Below the pieces are notes generated by a model. That model did no database searches and was not told the origin of the DNA. It worked only from the letters and a program-made list of their open reading frames with translations. Position numbers and translations under genes: made by a program. This document shows, in pieces, positions 1 through 6,102 of a DNA stretch of 23,084 nucleotides (the stretch's first letter is position 1; each line of letters starts with the position of its first letter). The stretch is from Sulfurospirillum sp. UBA1314. Lineage in GTDB: Bacteria; Campylobacterota; Campylobacteria; Campylobacterales; Sulfurospirillaceae. Where the stretch lies: the NCBI GenBank assembly GCA_002307095.1, contig DBTO01000042.1, forward strand, positions 1 through 23,084, read 5' to 3'.

Positions 1-331
1 CAAAAGTGACTTCGGTTTGCACCACGCCGGTGTCGTAGTACTCTTTTTTCAGCCCTTCAATTTTGTCATTTTTAAACGGTGTTTCACTTTTAATCTGTCC
101 TGATTCGTAATAAATCTTACCAATTCCATCGCGCAACCCCTCTTTAAACGGTGTTTCGCTTTTGATCTTTCCTGATTCATAGAAAAATTGCCCGATGCCA
201 TTGGCAAGTTTAAGTGTTTTGGCTTCGATTAGAACACCGTCTTCGCGCACATCCAAATCTTCCACAGCATAATGCGTCTCCGCTGCAAAAAGTGTCACAG
301 AACAGACCAGTAAAAGAACCCATAATTTCAT
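1..331 (-). CDS. YwqK/MORN-like repeat secreted protein, 3' part outside window
   Basis: Open reading frame running off the left edge; the first 110 codons are visible. It starts at ATG 331-329 behind GGGAG. The N-terminus MKLWVLLLVCSVTLFAAE is a typical Sec signal peptide, so the product is probably exported. After it come repeats of about 22 residues built on F-Y-E-S-G-K-I-K-S-E-T-P-F-K-x-G, for example QFFYESGKIKSETPF then KIYYESGQIKSETPF. This is the MORN-variant repeat of the family annotated as YwqK antitoxin-like proteins. That name is historical; the function in this group is unknown and no toxin partner is visible. It lies downstream of ychF on the same strand, separated by a strong hairpin, so it is probably a separate transcript. 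Confidence 0.75.
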   Translation of the reverse strand, partial: MKLWVLLLVCSVTLFAAETHYAVEDLDVREDGVLIEAKTLKLANGIGQFFYESGKIKSETPFKEGLRDGIGKIYYESGQIKSETPFKNDKIEGLKKEYYDTGVVQTEVTF

Positions 332-368
332 GAATGACTCCCTAAAAAAGTGTGAAATAACAAAGAAG

Positions 369-402
369 AATGTTTACATGTAAACGCTTACATGTAAACA
401 TT
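369..402. repeat. 15-bp perfect inverted repeat made of two TTACATGTAA palindromes
   Basis: Arms at 369-383 and 388-402 (AATGTTTACATGTAA and its exact complement) with a 4-base loop ACGC. Each arm contains one copy of the window-wide palindrome (373-384 and 388-397). It lies directly 3' of ychF and on the minus strand is followed by the T-rich stretch CTTCTTTG. It can therefore act as a factor-independent terminator for ychF, though the T run is interrupted. Confidence 0.8.
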
Positions 403-411
403 TAAAGCGGA

Positions 412-1512
412 CTAAACGTTAAATCTAAAGTGCATCACATCGCCGTCTTGAACGATGTATTCTTTACCTTCTAAGCGCATTTTACCCGCCTCTTTCGAGC
501 CAGCCTCGCCTTTGAACGCGATAAAATCATTGTAACCAATGACTTCGGCGCGGATAAATCCTTTTTCAAAATCGTTGTGAATCACCGCCGCAGCCTTAGG
601 TGCTTTCCACCCCTTTTCAATCGTCCACGCACGAACCTCTTTAACGCCTGCGGTAAAGTAAGACGCAAGTCCTAGTTTGTCAAATGCTAAACGAATGATC
701 TGCTTCAAACCTGACTCTTCGATGCCAAGCTCTTTTAAGAACTCTTCGGCTTCTTCCTCTTCAAGGGCGATCATCTCTTCTTCGACTTTCGCACACAACA
801 CAACCACGTCCGCACCGACCTCTTTCGCGTGTGCTTTCACCGCTTTGACATGCTCGTTCTCTTCTAAAAGTCCTGCTTCATCAACGTTTGCGCCGTAAAT
901 GATGGTCTTGTTAGAGAGAAAACGTAGCTCTTTATCAAGGGCTTGGAAGTTTTCATCATCTTTGCGAGGAAACGTACTGACAGGTTTGATCTCATCAAGA
1001 TGTGCTCGAAGCTCCGTAGCAACTTCTGCCATCGCTTGCGCACCTTTTTCGAGTTTGGCTTGACGTTTGAGACGGTCTAGTTTTTTGTCGAGTTGTTGAA
1101 CGTCCGCAAAAATAAGCTCACTCTCGATGATTTCGATGTCACGAAGCGGGTTGATGCTGTTTTCAACGTGCGTGATGTTCTCATCTTCAAAACAGCGCAC
1201 CATATGTAAAATGACTTCAACTTCACGAATGTTGGACAAAAACTGATTGCCAAGTCCCTCGCCTGCACTTGCACCTTTTACCAGTCCAGCGATGTCGACA
1301 AAGTCGACCGTTGAGTGCTGAATACGCTCAGGATTGACGATCTTGGCTAGCTCTTCAAGACGAGGATCTGGAACAGGAACCACAGCTTTATTGGGTTCGA
1401 TGGTACAAAATGGATAGTTTGCAGATTCTGCATTTTGCGCTTTGGTGAGCGCATTAAACGTGGTTGATTTTCCGACATTGGGGAGTCCTACGATACCGAC
1501 ACCTAAACCCAT
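412..1512 (-). CDS. ychF: Redox-regulated ATPase YchF (Obg-like)
   Basis: 366 residues, the full length usual for YchF. The G1 loop GLPNVGKST is at residues 9-17, the G3 motif DIAG at 73-76, and the nucleotide-specificity motif is NVDE (209-212) instead of NKxD. That change is the family hallmark and gives preference for ATP over GTP. A helical insertion (about 120-200) and a C-terminal TGS domain (about 285-366, ending in DGDVMHFRFNV) follow. YchF binds ribosomes and is linked to oxidative-stress responses in other bacteria. The start at 1512 gives the canonical MGLGVGIVGLPNVGKS. A TACAAT -10-like box on the minus strand (1541-1546) could give it its own promoter downstream of the PAS gene. 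Confidence 0.97.
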   Translation of the reverse strand: MGLGVGIVGLPNVGKSTTFNALTKAQNAESANYPFCTIEPNKAVVPVPDPRLEELAKIVNPERIQHSTVDFVDIAGLVKGASAGEGLGNQFLSNIREVEVILHMVRCFEDENITHVENSINPLRDIEIIESELIFADVQQLDKKLDRLKRQAKLEKGAQAMAEVATELRAHLDEIKPVSTFPRKDDENFQALDKELRFLSNKTIIYGANVDEAGLLEENEHVKAVKAHAKEVGADVVVLCAKVEEEMIALEEEEAEEFLKELGIEESGLKQIIRLAFDKLGLASYFTAGVKEVRAWTIEKGWKAPKAAAVIHNDFEKGFIRAEVIGYNDFIAFKGEAGSKEAGKMRLEGKEYIVQDGDVMHFRFNV

Positions 1513-1569
1513 GGATATTGCCTTTATATTTTTTAAAGGTATTGTACCGCGTATGCGCTTAAGGCTCCT

Positions 1570-2106
1570 CTAAAAGAGTGTGTCGCTTAATATCTCATTC
1601 GTGATCTCATCAGCGGAACGCTTCTGTTCTTGTGCCAATTTTTCGAGTTTTTCAACCAAATCGCTTTGCAAATAGATAACCGCTCTGCTGATCTTCTCTT
1701 CGTGTGTTTTGCGCTCATCGTATGCTTTTTGCATGATCACTTTTGTCGCGTCATCGATGGGAGCGCGAAGGGATTTGTACTCTACCAACACGCCCTCTTT
1801 GTAAACGCCTGAGACTTCGGCATAGACCCAATAATAACCACCATCTTTACGCAGGTTTTTCACATAACCTCTCCACATTTGACCGTAGCTCAAACTCTGC
1901 CAAAGGGTTTGAAAGATCGAACGAGGCATATCGGGATGGCGCACGATGTTATGCGGTTTTCCGATGAGTTCATCCACTTCATAGCCTGAAATCTGCGCAA
2001 ATGTCTCATTGGCGTAGGTTATATTCCCCTGTAAATCCGTACGCGAAACGATGAGTTCATCGCTGGGCACACACGTTTCAACAAACATCTGATAGGTCGT
2101 TTGCAT
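1570..2106 (-). CDS. Aer-type PAS protein with a ribbon-helix-helix-like C-terminus
   Basis: 178 residues from ATG 2106, chosen because AAGGAG lies 5 bases upstream; an in-frame GTG at 2112 is less likely. Residues about 10-120 are a PAS domain very like the FAD-binding PAS of the redox sensor Aer, with the motifs SGYEVDELIGKPHN, VRHPDMP and VKNLRKDGGYYWV. There are no membrane, HAMP or signalling domains. Residues 141-176 (RAVIYLQ, then DLVEKLEKLAQE, then SADEITNEIL) read as the strand-helix-helix of CopG/Arc ribbon-helix-helix proteins. It starts 9 bases after napD and is probably co-transcribed with nap. Inference: a one-component redox sensor, possibly regulating nitrate respiration. The PAS call is firm; the DNA-binding call is from pattern only. 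Confidence 0.85.
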   Translation of the reverse strand: MQTTYQMFVETCVPSDELIVSRTDLQGNITYANETFAQISGYEVDELIGKPHNIVRHPDMPRSIFQTLWQSLSYGQMWRGYVKNLRKDGGYYWVYAEVSGVYKEGVLVEYKSLRAPIDDATKVIMQKAYDERKTHEEKISRAVIYLQSDLVEKLEKLAQEQKRSADEITNEILSDTLF

Positions 2107-2115
2107 AAACACTCC

Positions 2116-2469
2116 TTAATGGATTTTTTTCTTCAAATCACCCTTGTAGACGATCTCTTTTGGGTCAACGCTTTCATCATTGAGGATCTCTGGGACGCTG
2201 GGCGCGTGCGCTAGCATTTCGCGTTGCTCGTCGAGTTCATCTTCGCTGTATGCCATCATCATATCGGCGCAGATGACGTGTGGAATCTTCTCGATTTGCT
2301 TCATTTTTGACATCTCTTCATCAAGGTTTCCACCCTCAATCGTCACGACAATTTTACCCGTTTGCTCATCGCAAAAATGGTAGTCACAAAAATCGCTCGC
2401 CTCGCAAATCGCGATAATCTCTTTTACATGTAAAGGCTTGGTTTGTATCACAATGCTTGAAATATTCAT
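2116..2469 (-). CDS. napD: Nap chaperone NapD
   Basis: 117 residues from ATG 2469, which overlaps the napL stop as ATGA and is preceded by GGAG. NapD family members are small cytoplasmic chaperones that bind the twin-arginine signal peptide of NapA and hold back export until the molybdenum cofactor is loaded. The N-terminal half fits: strand SSIVIQTKP, then GKIVVTIEGG, then a ferredoxin-like fold. The acidic C-terminal part (about 80-117) is longer than in enterobacterial NapD. Its position at the end of napAGHBFLD supports the call. One TTTACATGTAAA palindrome lies inside the gene and encodes Leu-His-Val-Lys near the N-terminus. Confidence 0.88.
   Translation of the reverse strand: MNISSIVIQTKPLHVKEIIAICEASDFCDYHFCDEQTGKIVVTIEGGNLDEEMSKMKQIEKIPHVICADMMMAYSEDELDEQREMLAHAPSVPEILNDESVDPKEIVYKGDLKKKIH
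2423..2434. repeat. TTTACATGTAAA palindrome inside napD
   Basis: Exact 12-mer, read in the gene as TTA CAT GTA AAA (Leu-His-Val-Lys). Confidence 0.95.
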
Positions 2470-3413
2470 GGGAGTCTCCAAATCATAATAAATTGATCGT
2501 CACTGCTACTGACCAGCTCTTTTTCAGTTGCAAAATCGATGGTATTGAGCGTACTTTTCTGCCCTTTGAGCGTATGGACTTTGGTTTTCGTGGCAAGATC
2601 AAACAGGACAATATCGTTTTGTTCATTAAAGGCAAACGCGCCAAGTTTTAGGCTAGGGCTCAGCGCACCTGCATAGATCAGAAACGAGCCATCATAGCGA
2701 TCATACGCCCCACTTTTGAGATCGTAAATGATGCCACGCCTGTCTTGCCCAGCACAAAGAATTTTCTCTTTTTTAAAATCAACGTTGTAGACATTGTCCA
2801 CATTGCCACCTTTGAGCACTTTGATGATGTTACCACTGAGCGCATCAAAGACGGTAATTTCGCCCGATTCAGATGAGCTTGCCACCATACGTTTGGTCTC
2901 ATTCAACGCAAAATCGCTAAAGTGCGACGAAGAAGGCTGAATGCGGTAGATCTCTTTGTGTGCTTCAATGTCCCACAGTAAAAATTCATTGCTCAAAAGA
3001 GCGACTAAAATGCGGTTTTTATCGACAAATTTCGCTTTAGAGATGAAGAGATTAGCATGCGCATCGATGAGCACTTTGGGTTTACCCTCTTCTATGAGGT
3101 AAAGCTCTCTTGCGCCACTGCTGGCTTGAACGACCGCGAGAAGCGTATTGCCTAGTATATCGACCGAAAAAACTTTGGGAGCGACCTCATCACCGGTAAA
3201 ATCTTTAATCGGGGGGAGAACAATCTGAGAAAGTTTTGAAGCATCTTCCATCTTAAAAATCTCAACCGTACCCACACTCGTTCCTGCGATGATTTTGCCC
3301 TCGGAAAGTGCTATGTGCTGCACATTTCCACGTGCTTGAATGATGCTTCGAGGGCTTAGTTCGGCACTGAAAAGTACGCTCACGCAAAAGCTTATGATCA
3401 AAAAATACCTCAT
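2466..3413 (-). CDS. napL: NapL, secreted beta-propeller protein of the nap operon
   Basis: 315 residues from ATG 3413, which overlaps the napF stop as ATGA behind GAGGAGGTGAGGGT. Signal peptide MRYFLIISFCVSVLFSAE, so periplasmic. The remainder is a series of WD40-like blades (for example SGEITVFDALSGNIIKVLKG, and SSSDDQFIMIWRLP at the end). NapL is found in the nap operons of Campylobacterota; its exact role is not settled, and a part in cofactor insertion or NapA maturation has been proposed. There are no cysteine motifs or cofactor sites beyond isolated Cys. The operon position and the propeller fold make the identification solid. Confidence 0.88.
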   Translation of the reverse strand: MRYFLIISFCVSVLFSAELSPRSIIQARGNVQHIALSEGKIIAGTSVGTVEIFKMEDASKLSQIVLPPIKDFTGDEVAPKVFSVDILGNTLLAVVQASSGARELYLIEEGKPKVLIDAHANLFISKAKFVDKNRILVALLSNEFLLWDIEAHKEIYRIQPSSSHFSDFALNETKRMVASSSESGEITVFDALSGNIIKVLKGGNVDNVYNVDFKKEKILCAGQDRRGIIYDLKSGAYDRYDGSFLIYAGALSPSLKLGAFAFNEQNDIVLFDLATKTKVHTLKGQKSTLNTIDFATEKELVSSSDDQFIMIWRLP

Positions 3414-3925
3414 ACCCTCACCTCCTCTTTGATGAAAATGGCACTGCTTGGGCAGATGCTGACACACATGCCACAGCCATTGCACGCATCCATCTCAATC
3501 TGCGGTTTCCAAAGTCCTAAAAAGTGAATGGCTCTTTGCTCGCATGCGTCCAAACAGCTATTGCACAGACTTTGATGCCACGCCATACAGCTCAAGATGT
3601 CGATTTGCGCTTTTACATGTAAATCTTTTTCTTCTTTACATGTAAGACTTAAAACATCGTTCGGGCATGCACTTGCGCACGCTTCACAAAAGGTACATCC
3701 ACCTTTGGTAAAGTCTAAGCAAGGCGTATGGTCGGCACCTAGGAAGATGATCTTTTCTTCACAGGCATTCATGCACGGCGTATCGTTACATGTAACGCAT
3801 ATCTCAGAAAATTCATATCCCACATGAACATACGGAGGGCGCACACAGAACTCATTTTGATTTTTTTGCGCCTTTTTTATACCAAAAAGAGAGGTAAAAA
3901 CCCCTCTTCTGCTGCCATTCGTCAT
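3410..3925 (-). CDS. napF: NapF, iron-sulfur protein of nitrate reductase maturation
   Basis: 171 residues, cytoplasmic (no signal peptide). Four Cys groups are visible: 43-55 (CVTCNDTPCMNAC), 77-87 (CTFCEACASACP), 113-128 (C113, C121, C124, C128) and 148-158 (CNGCGMCVSICP). These would bind up to four [4Fe-4S] clusters, as in ferredoxin-type NapF. In enterobacteria NapF interacts with NapA in the cytoplasm and helps its iron-sulfur assembly. It starts 2 bases after napB and overlaps napL by 4. Three TTACATGTAA palindromes lie within it. One of them encodes Val-Thr-Cys-Asn, so the palindrome supplies a probable cluster ligand (Cys46). Confidence 0.9.
   Translation of the reverse strand: MTNGSRRGVFTSLFGIKKAQKNQNEFCVRPPYVHVGYEFSEICVTCNDTPCMNACEEKIIFLGADHTPCLDFTKGGCTFCEACASACPNDVLSLTCKEEKDLHVKAQIDILSCMAWHQSLCNSCLDACEQRAIHFLGLWKPQIEMDACNGCGMCVSICPSSAIFIKEEVRV
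3612..3623. repeat. TTTACATGTAAA palindrome inside napF (first)
   Basis: Exact 12-mer encoding Leu-His-Val-Lys at NapF residues 102-105. A second copy lies 12 bases further on. Confidence 0.95.
3636..3645. repeat. TTACATGTAA palindrome inside napF (second)
   Basis: The 10-mer core, read as CTT ACA TGT AAA (Leu-Thr-Cys-Lys). It is in a different codon phase from its neighbour at 3612. Confidence 0.95.
3786..3795. repeat. GTTACATGTAAC palindrome inside napF (third)
   Basis: The 12 bases 3785-3796 are palindromic. Read as GTT ACA TGT AAC (Val-Thr-Cys-Asn), it contains a cysteine of the first iron-sulfur motif. Confidence 0.95.
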
Positions 3926-3927
3926 GG

Positions 3928-4452
3928 TTATCTCACACCTTCATTGAGGTTATCAATAAGGTTTGAGCGACTCTTCTCACTCTCTTTACGATAGTCTGGT
4001 TTAAAATTATTTTGAACCAAAGGCTCGTTGGCAGATTGTGGAACATGACATGCTGAACAGTTATAACGAGCTTGACTCATCTCTGTGAGCACCTTTTGCG
4101 TTCGCATATCAAAAAAGTGCGATTTTGGAATCGGTGTCGCTTTAACTGCCTCAGCAACTTCAGGCAAGTGACAACTGACACACGCATTGCTATCTTTGGT
4201 GATATCAAGCATTCCCTCGACATCATGTGGAATCAACGGCGGTGCATTTTCAAAGGATCTTTGAATCACTTTTGATTCACCTGCACTCACCGTCGAGTAC
4301 GATGTTGGCTCACCTACAACGCTCTTTTCGCTGTAGAGATCCACCTTTCTAAGCCCTAACTCCTCTTCGTTGTATGACTGAGACACCGCGCATCCGCTGG
4401 CTACCATCACGCCTAATAAAGAGACCATTATCAACGTTTTTGTACTAATCAT
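3928..4452 (-). CDS. napB: NapB, dihaem c-type cytochrome subunit of periplasmic nitrate reductase
   Basis: 174 residues. Two CxxCH haem sites, CVSCH at 91-95 and CSACH at 132-136, with His76 (IPHD) and His112 (KSHFF) as the likely distal ligands, match the NapB pattern. NapB passes electrons to NapA in the periplasm. The N-terminus MISTKTLIMVSLLGVMVASGC is a signal peptide. It ends in ASGC at 18-21, close to a lipoprotein box, so this NapB might be lipid-anchored rather than soluble. It overlaps napH by 4 bases (ATGA) and is followed by napF after 2 bases. Confidence 0.96.
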   Translation of the reverse strand: MISTKTLIMVSLLGVMVASGCAVSQSYNEEELGLRKVDLYSEKSVVGEPTSYSTVSAGESKVIQRSFENAPPLIPHDVEGMLDITKDSNACVSCHLPEVAEAVKATPIPKSHFFDMRTQKVLTEMSQARYNCSACHVPQSANEPLVQNNFKPDYRKESEKSRSNLIDNLNEGVR

Positions 4453-5282
4453 TCTTTTTCTCCTACATTTGTGTTAATGTAATTCCTCACACCAAAAGAG
4501 AGTGCATCACTCTCACACACCTCAACGCATCTGCCACAATTGGTACACTCACCTGATGTGATCGCGCCACTTTGCTTCGAAATGATGCCAAGCACCTGTT
4601 TTTCAGGGCAAATCTCTTTACATTTCATGCACAAGGTACACTTCGTATGATCGTGCTTTACACGAATCAAACTGAGCCTCCCCACAAGAGCGTAAAATCC
4701 ACCCAAAGGACAGATGTGTCCACACCAGCCATTTTTCACCGCAAACAGGTCAAACAGATAGATACACAGTATGGGCGCAATGCTGAACCCCAGACCAAAG
4801 ATGATGCCTCGGCTTAAAATCCCGATAGGACTGACCATCTCAAACGCCGCAACTCCCGTGATAAACGAGAGTATCAGGCTCAGAGCTAAAACCCAGTACC
4901 GAACCGTGCGACTCAGCCAAAGTTTTTTTTCAATCGTTTTATCGAGTAGAAAAACTCTGCGTGTTGCATTGGCTGCATCGGTTACCATGTTGATCGGGCA
5001 TACCCATGAACAAAACGCGCGTCCCCCCACAACGATGTAAAACAGCAGGATTAAAGCGCCGCCCAAAAGGACATCTACCCCTAAAAGTGCCCCAGCGGAG
5101 AACATCTGCAACAGCGCAAACGGATCGGCTAAGGGAAGCTTATGCAACACCAAAGAGGCACTTAAATTGCCACTTAAAAGCATAAAACCATAGCTGTTAG
5201 CTGCCACAAATAAGCCAAGAATGCCCAGCTGAGTCAAACGTCGTGCCATCATAAAACGGTGGCTTCGTATCCATTCTCTCAT
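4449..5282 (-). CDS. napH: NapH, membrane quinol dehydrogenase subunit
   Basis: 277 residues with four hydrophobic segments (about 18-36, 65-87, 128-147, 157-180). Two CxxxCP motifs typical of NapH are present: CSWVCP (91-96) and CGHICP (187-192). At the C-terminus are two [4Fe-4S] motifs, CTLCMKCKEIC (215-225) and CTNCGRCVEVC (246-256). With NapG it oxidises menaquinol and delivers electrons to NapB/NapA, replacing NapC, which is absent here as usual for Campylobacterota. It overlaps napG and napB by 4 bases each, indicating translational coupling. Confidence 0.96.
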   Translation of the reverse strand: MREWIRSHRFMMARRLTQLGILGLFVAANSYGFMLLSGNLSASLVLHKLPLADPFALLQMFSAGALLGVDVLLGGALILLFYIVVGGRAFCSWVCPINMVTDAANATRRVFLLDKTIEKKLWLSRTVRYWVLALSLILSFITGVAAFEMVSPIGILSRGIIFGLGFSIAPILCIYLFDLFAVKNGWCGHICPLGGFYALVGRLSLIRVKHDHTKCTLCMKCKEICPEKQVLGIISKQSGAITSGECTNCGRCVEVCESDALSFGVRNYINTNVGEKE

Positions 5283-6094
5283 TTGAACATCTCCTCATTC
5301 GCATTGAGATAATCTGTCGCAGACTTCTGGCTACGTTTGGTATGCGTCGTGACATCGCCCTGCTCTTTTTCTAAGCGTTTCTCGTCCCCTTGCTCCCAAC
5401 CTTTGATGTAGTGTGCGCCGATAGCCCCTTTGGCAATTTCCAAAGGCAGCACATGAATCGCCGCTTTTTCGGTCACACACGCCCTCTCACACAAACCGCA
5501 TCCTGTACAGGTGAGGCTATTGACCACGGGTGTCAAATAAGCATGTTTGCCGGTTCGCTCATTGCGTTTGTACTCTAACTTAATCGCACTGTCCATAATC
5601 GGACACGCCCGATAACACGCATCACACTGAATCCCCCAAAACGCAATGCACGACTCCACGTCAACGACGGCAAGCCCCATGCGCGCTTTAGTGATGTCAA
5701 GCTCTTTAACACCCTCAGTGATCTTAGAAACGCTTTTCGTGTCCAACGCTCCGCTTGGGCATACTGGCACACAGGGTATGTCAGGGCACATGTAACACGG
5801 AACTTCTCTCGGAATGAAAAAAGGCGTTCCCAGTGGCTTTGTGTCACCGGGTTTGGCGAGGCTCAGCGTATGGTAAGGACACGCACTGACGCACTGCCCA
5901 CACTTGATACACAAGCGCATAAAGTCTACCTCAAGCACTGCCCCAGGCGGTCTTAAAATCAAAGGAGCGCCCTTCGCCTCTTCCAAATACCCTGTCCACA
6001 CCATGCCACCCAGCGCCATCAGTCCACCGCCTTGAGCCATCAAAGCAAGGAATTTACGACGGTCTGAGATTGCGATTTTGTCGGTTGTTTTCAT
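5279..6094 (-). CDS. napG: NapG, periplasmic ferredoxin-type subunit
   Basis: 271 residues. A twin-arginine signal (SDRRKFLALMAQGGGLMALGG, about 10-30) shows export of a folded, cofactor-loaded protein. Four [4Fe-4S] motifs lie at 62-72 (CIKCGQCVSAC), 100-112 (CYMCPDIPCVPVC), 149-164 and 196-206 (CTGCGLCERAC). NapG works with NapH as the quinol-oxidising module. It starts 8 bases after the napA stop without a strong Shine-Dalgarno. The long charged tail (about 230-271) has no motif that I recognise. Confidence 0.96.
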   Translation of the reverse strand: MKTTDKIAISDRRKFLALMAQGGGLMALGGMVWTGYLEEAKGAPLILRPPGAVLEVDFMRLCIKCGQCVSACPYHTLSLAKPGDTKPLGTPFFIPREVPCYMCPDIPCVPVCPSGALDTKSVSKITEGVKELDITKARMGLAVVDVESCIAFWGIQCDACYRACPIMDSAIKLEYKRNERTGKHAYLTPVVNSLTCTGCGLCERACVTEKAAIHVLPLEIAKGAIGAHYIKGWEQGDEKRLEKEQGDVTTHTKRSQKSATDYLNANEEMFK

Positions 6095-6102
6095 TGTTAT
6101 GA

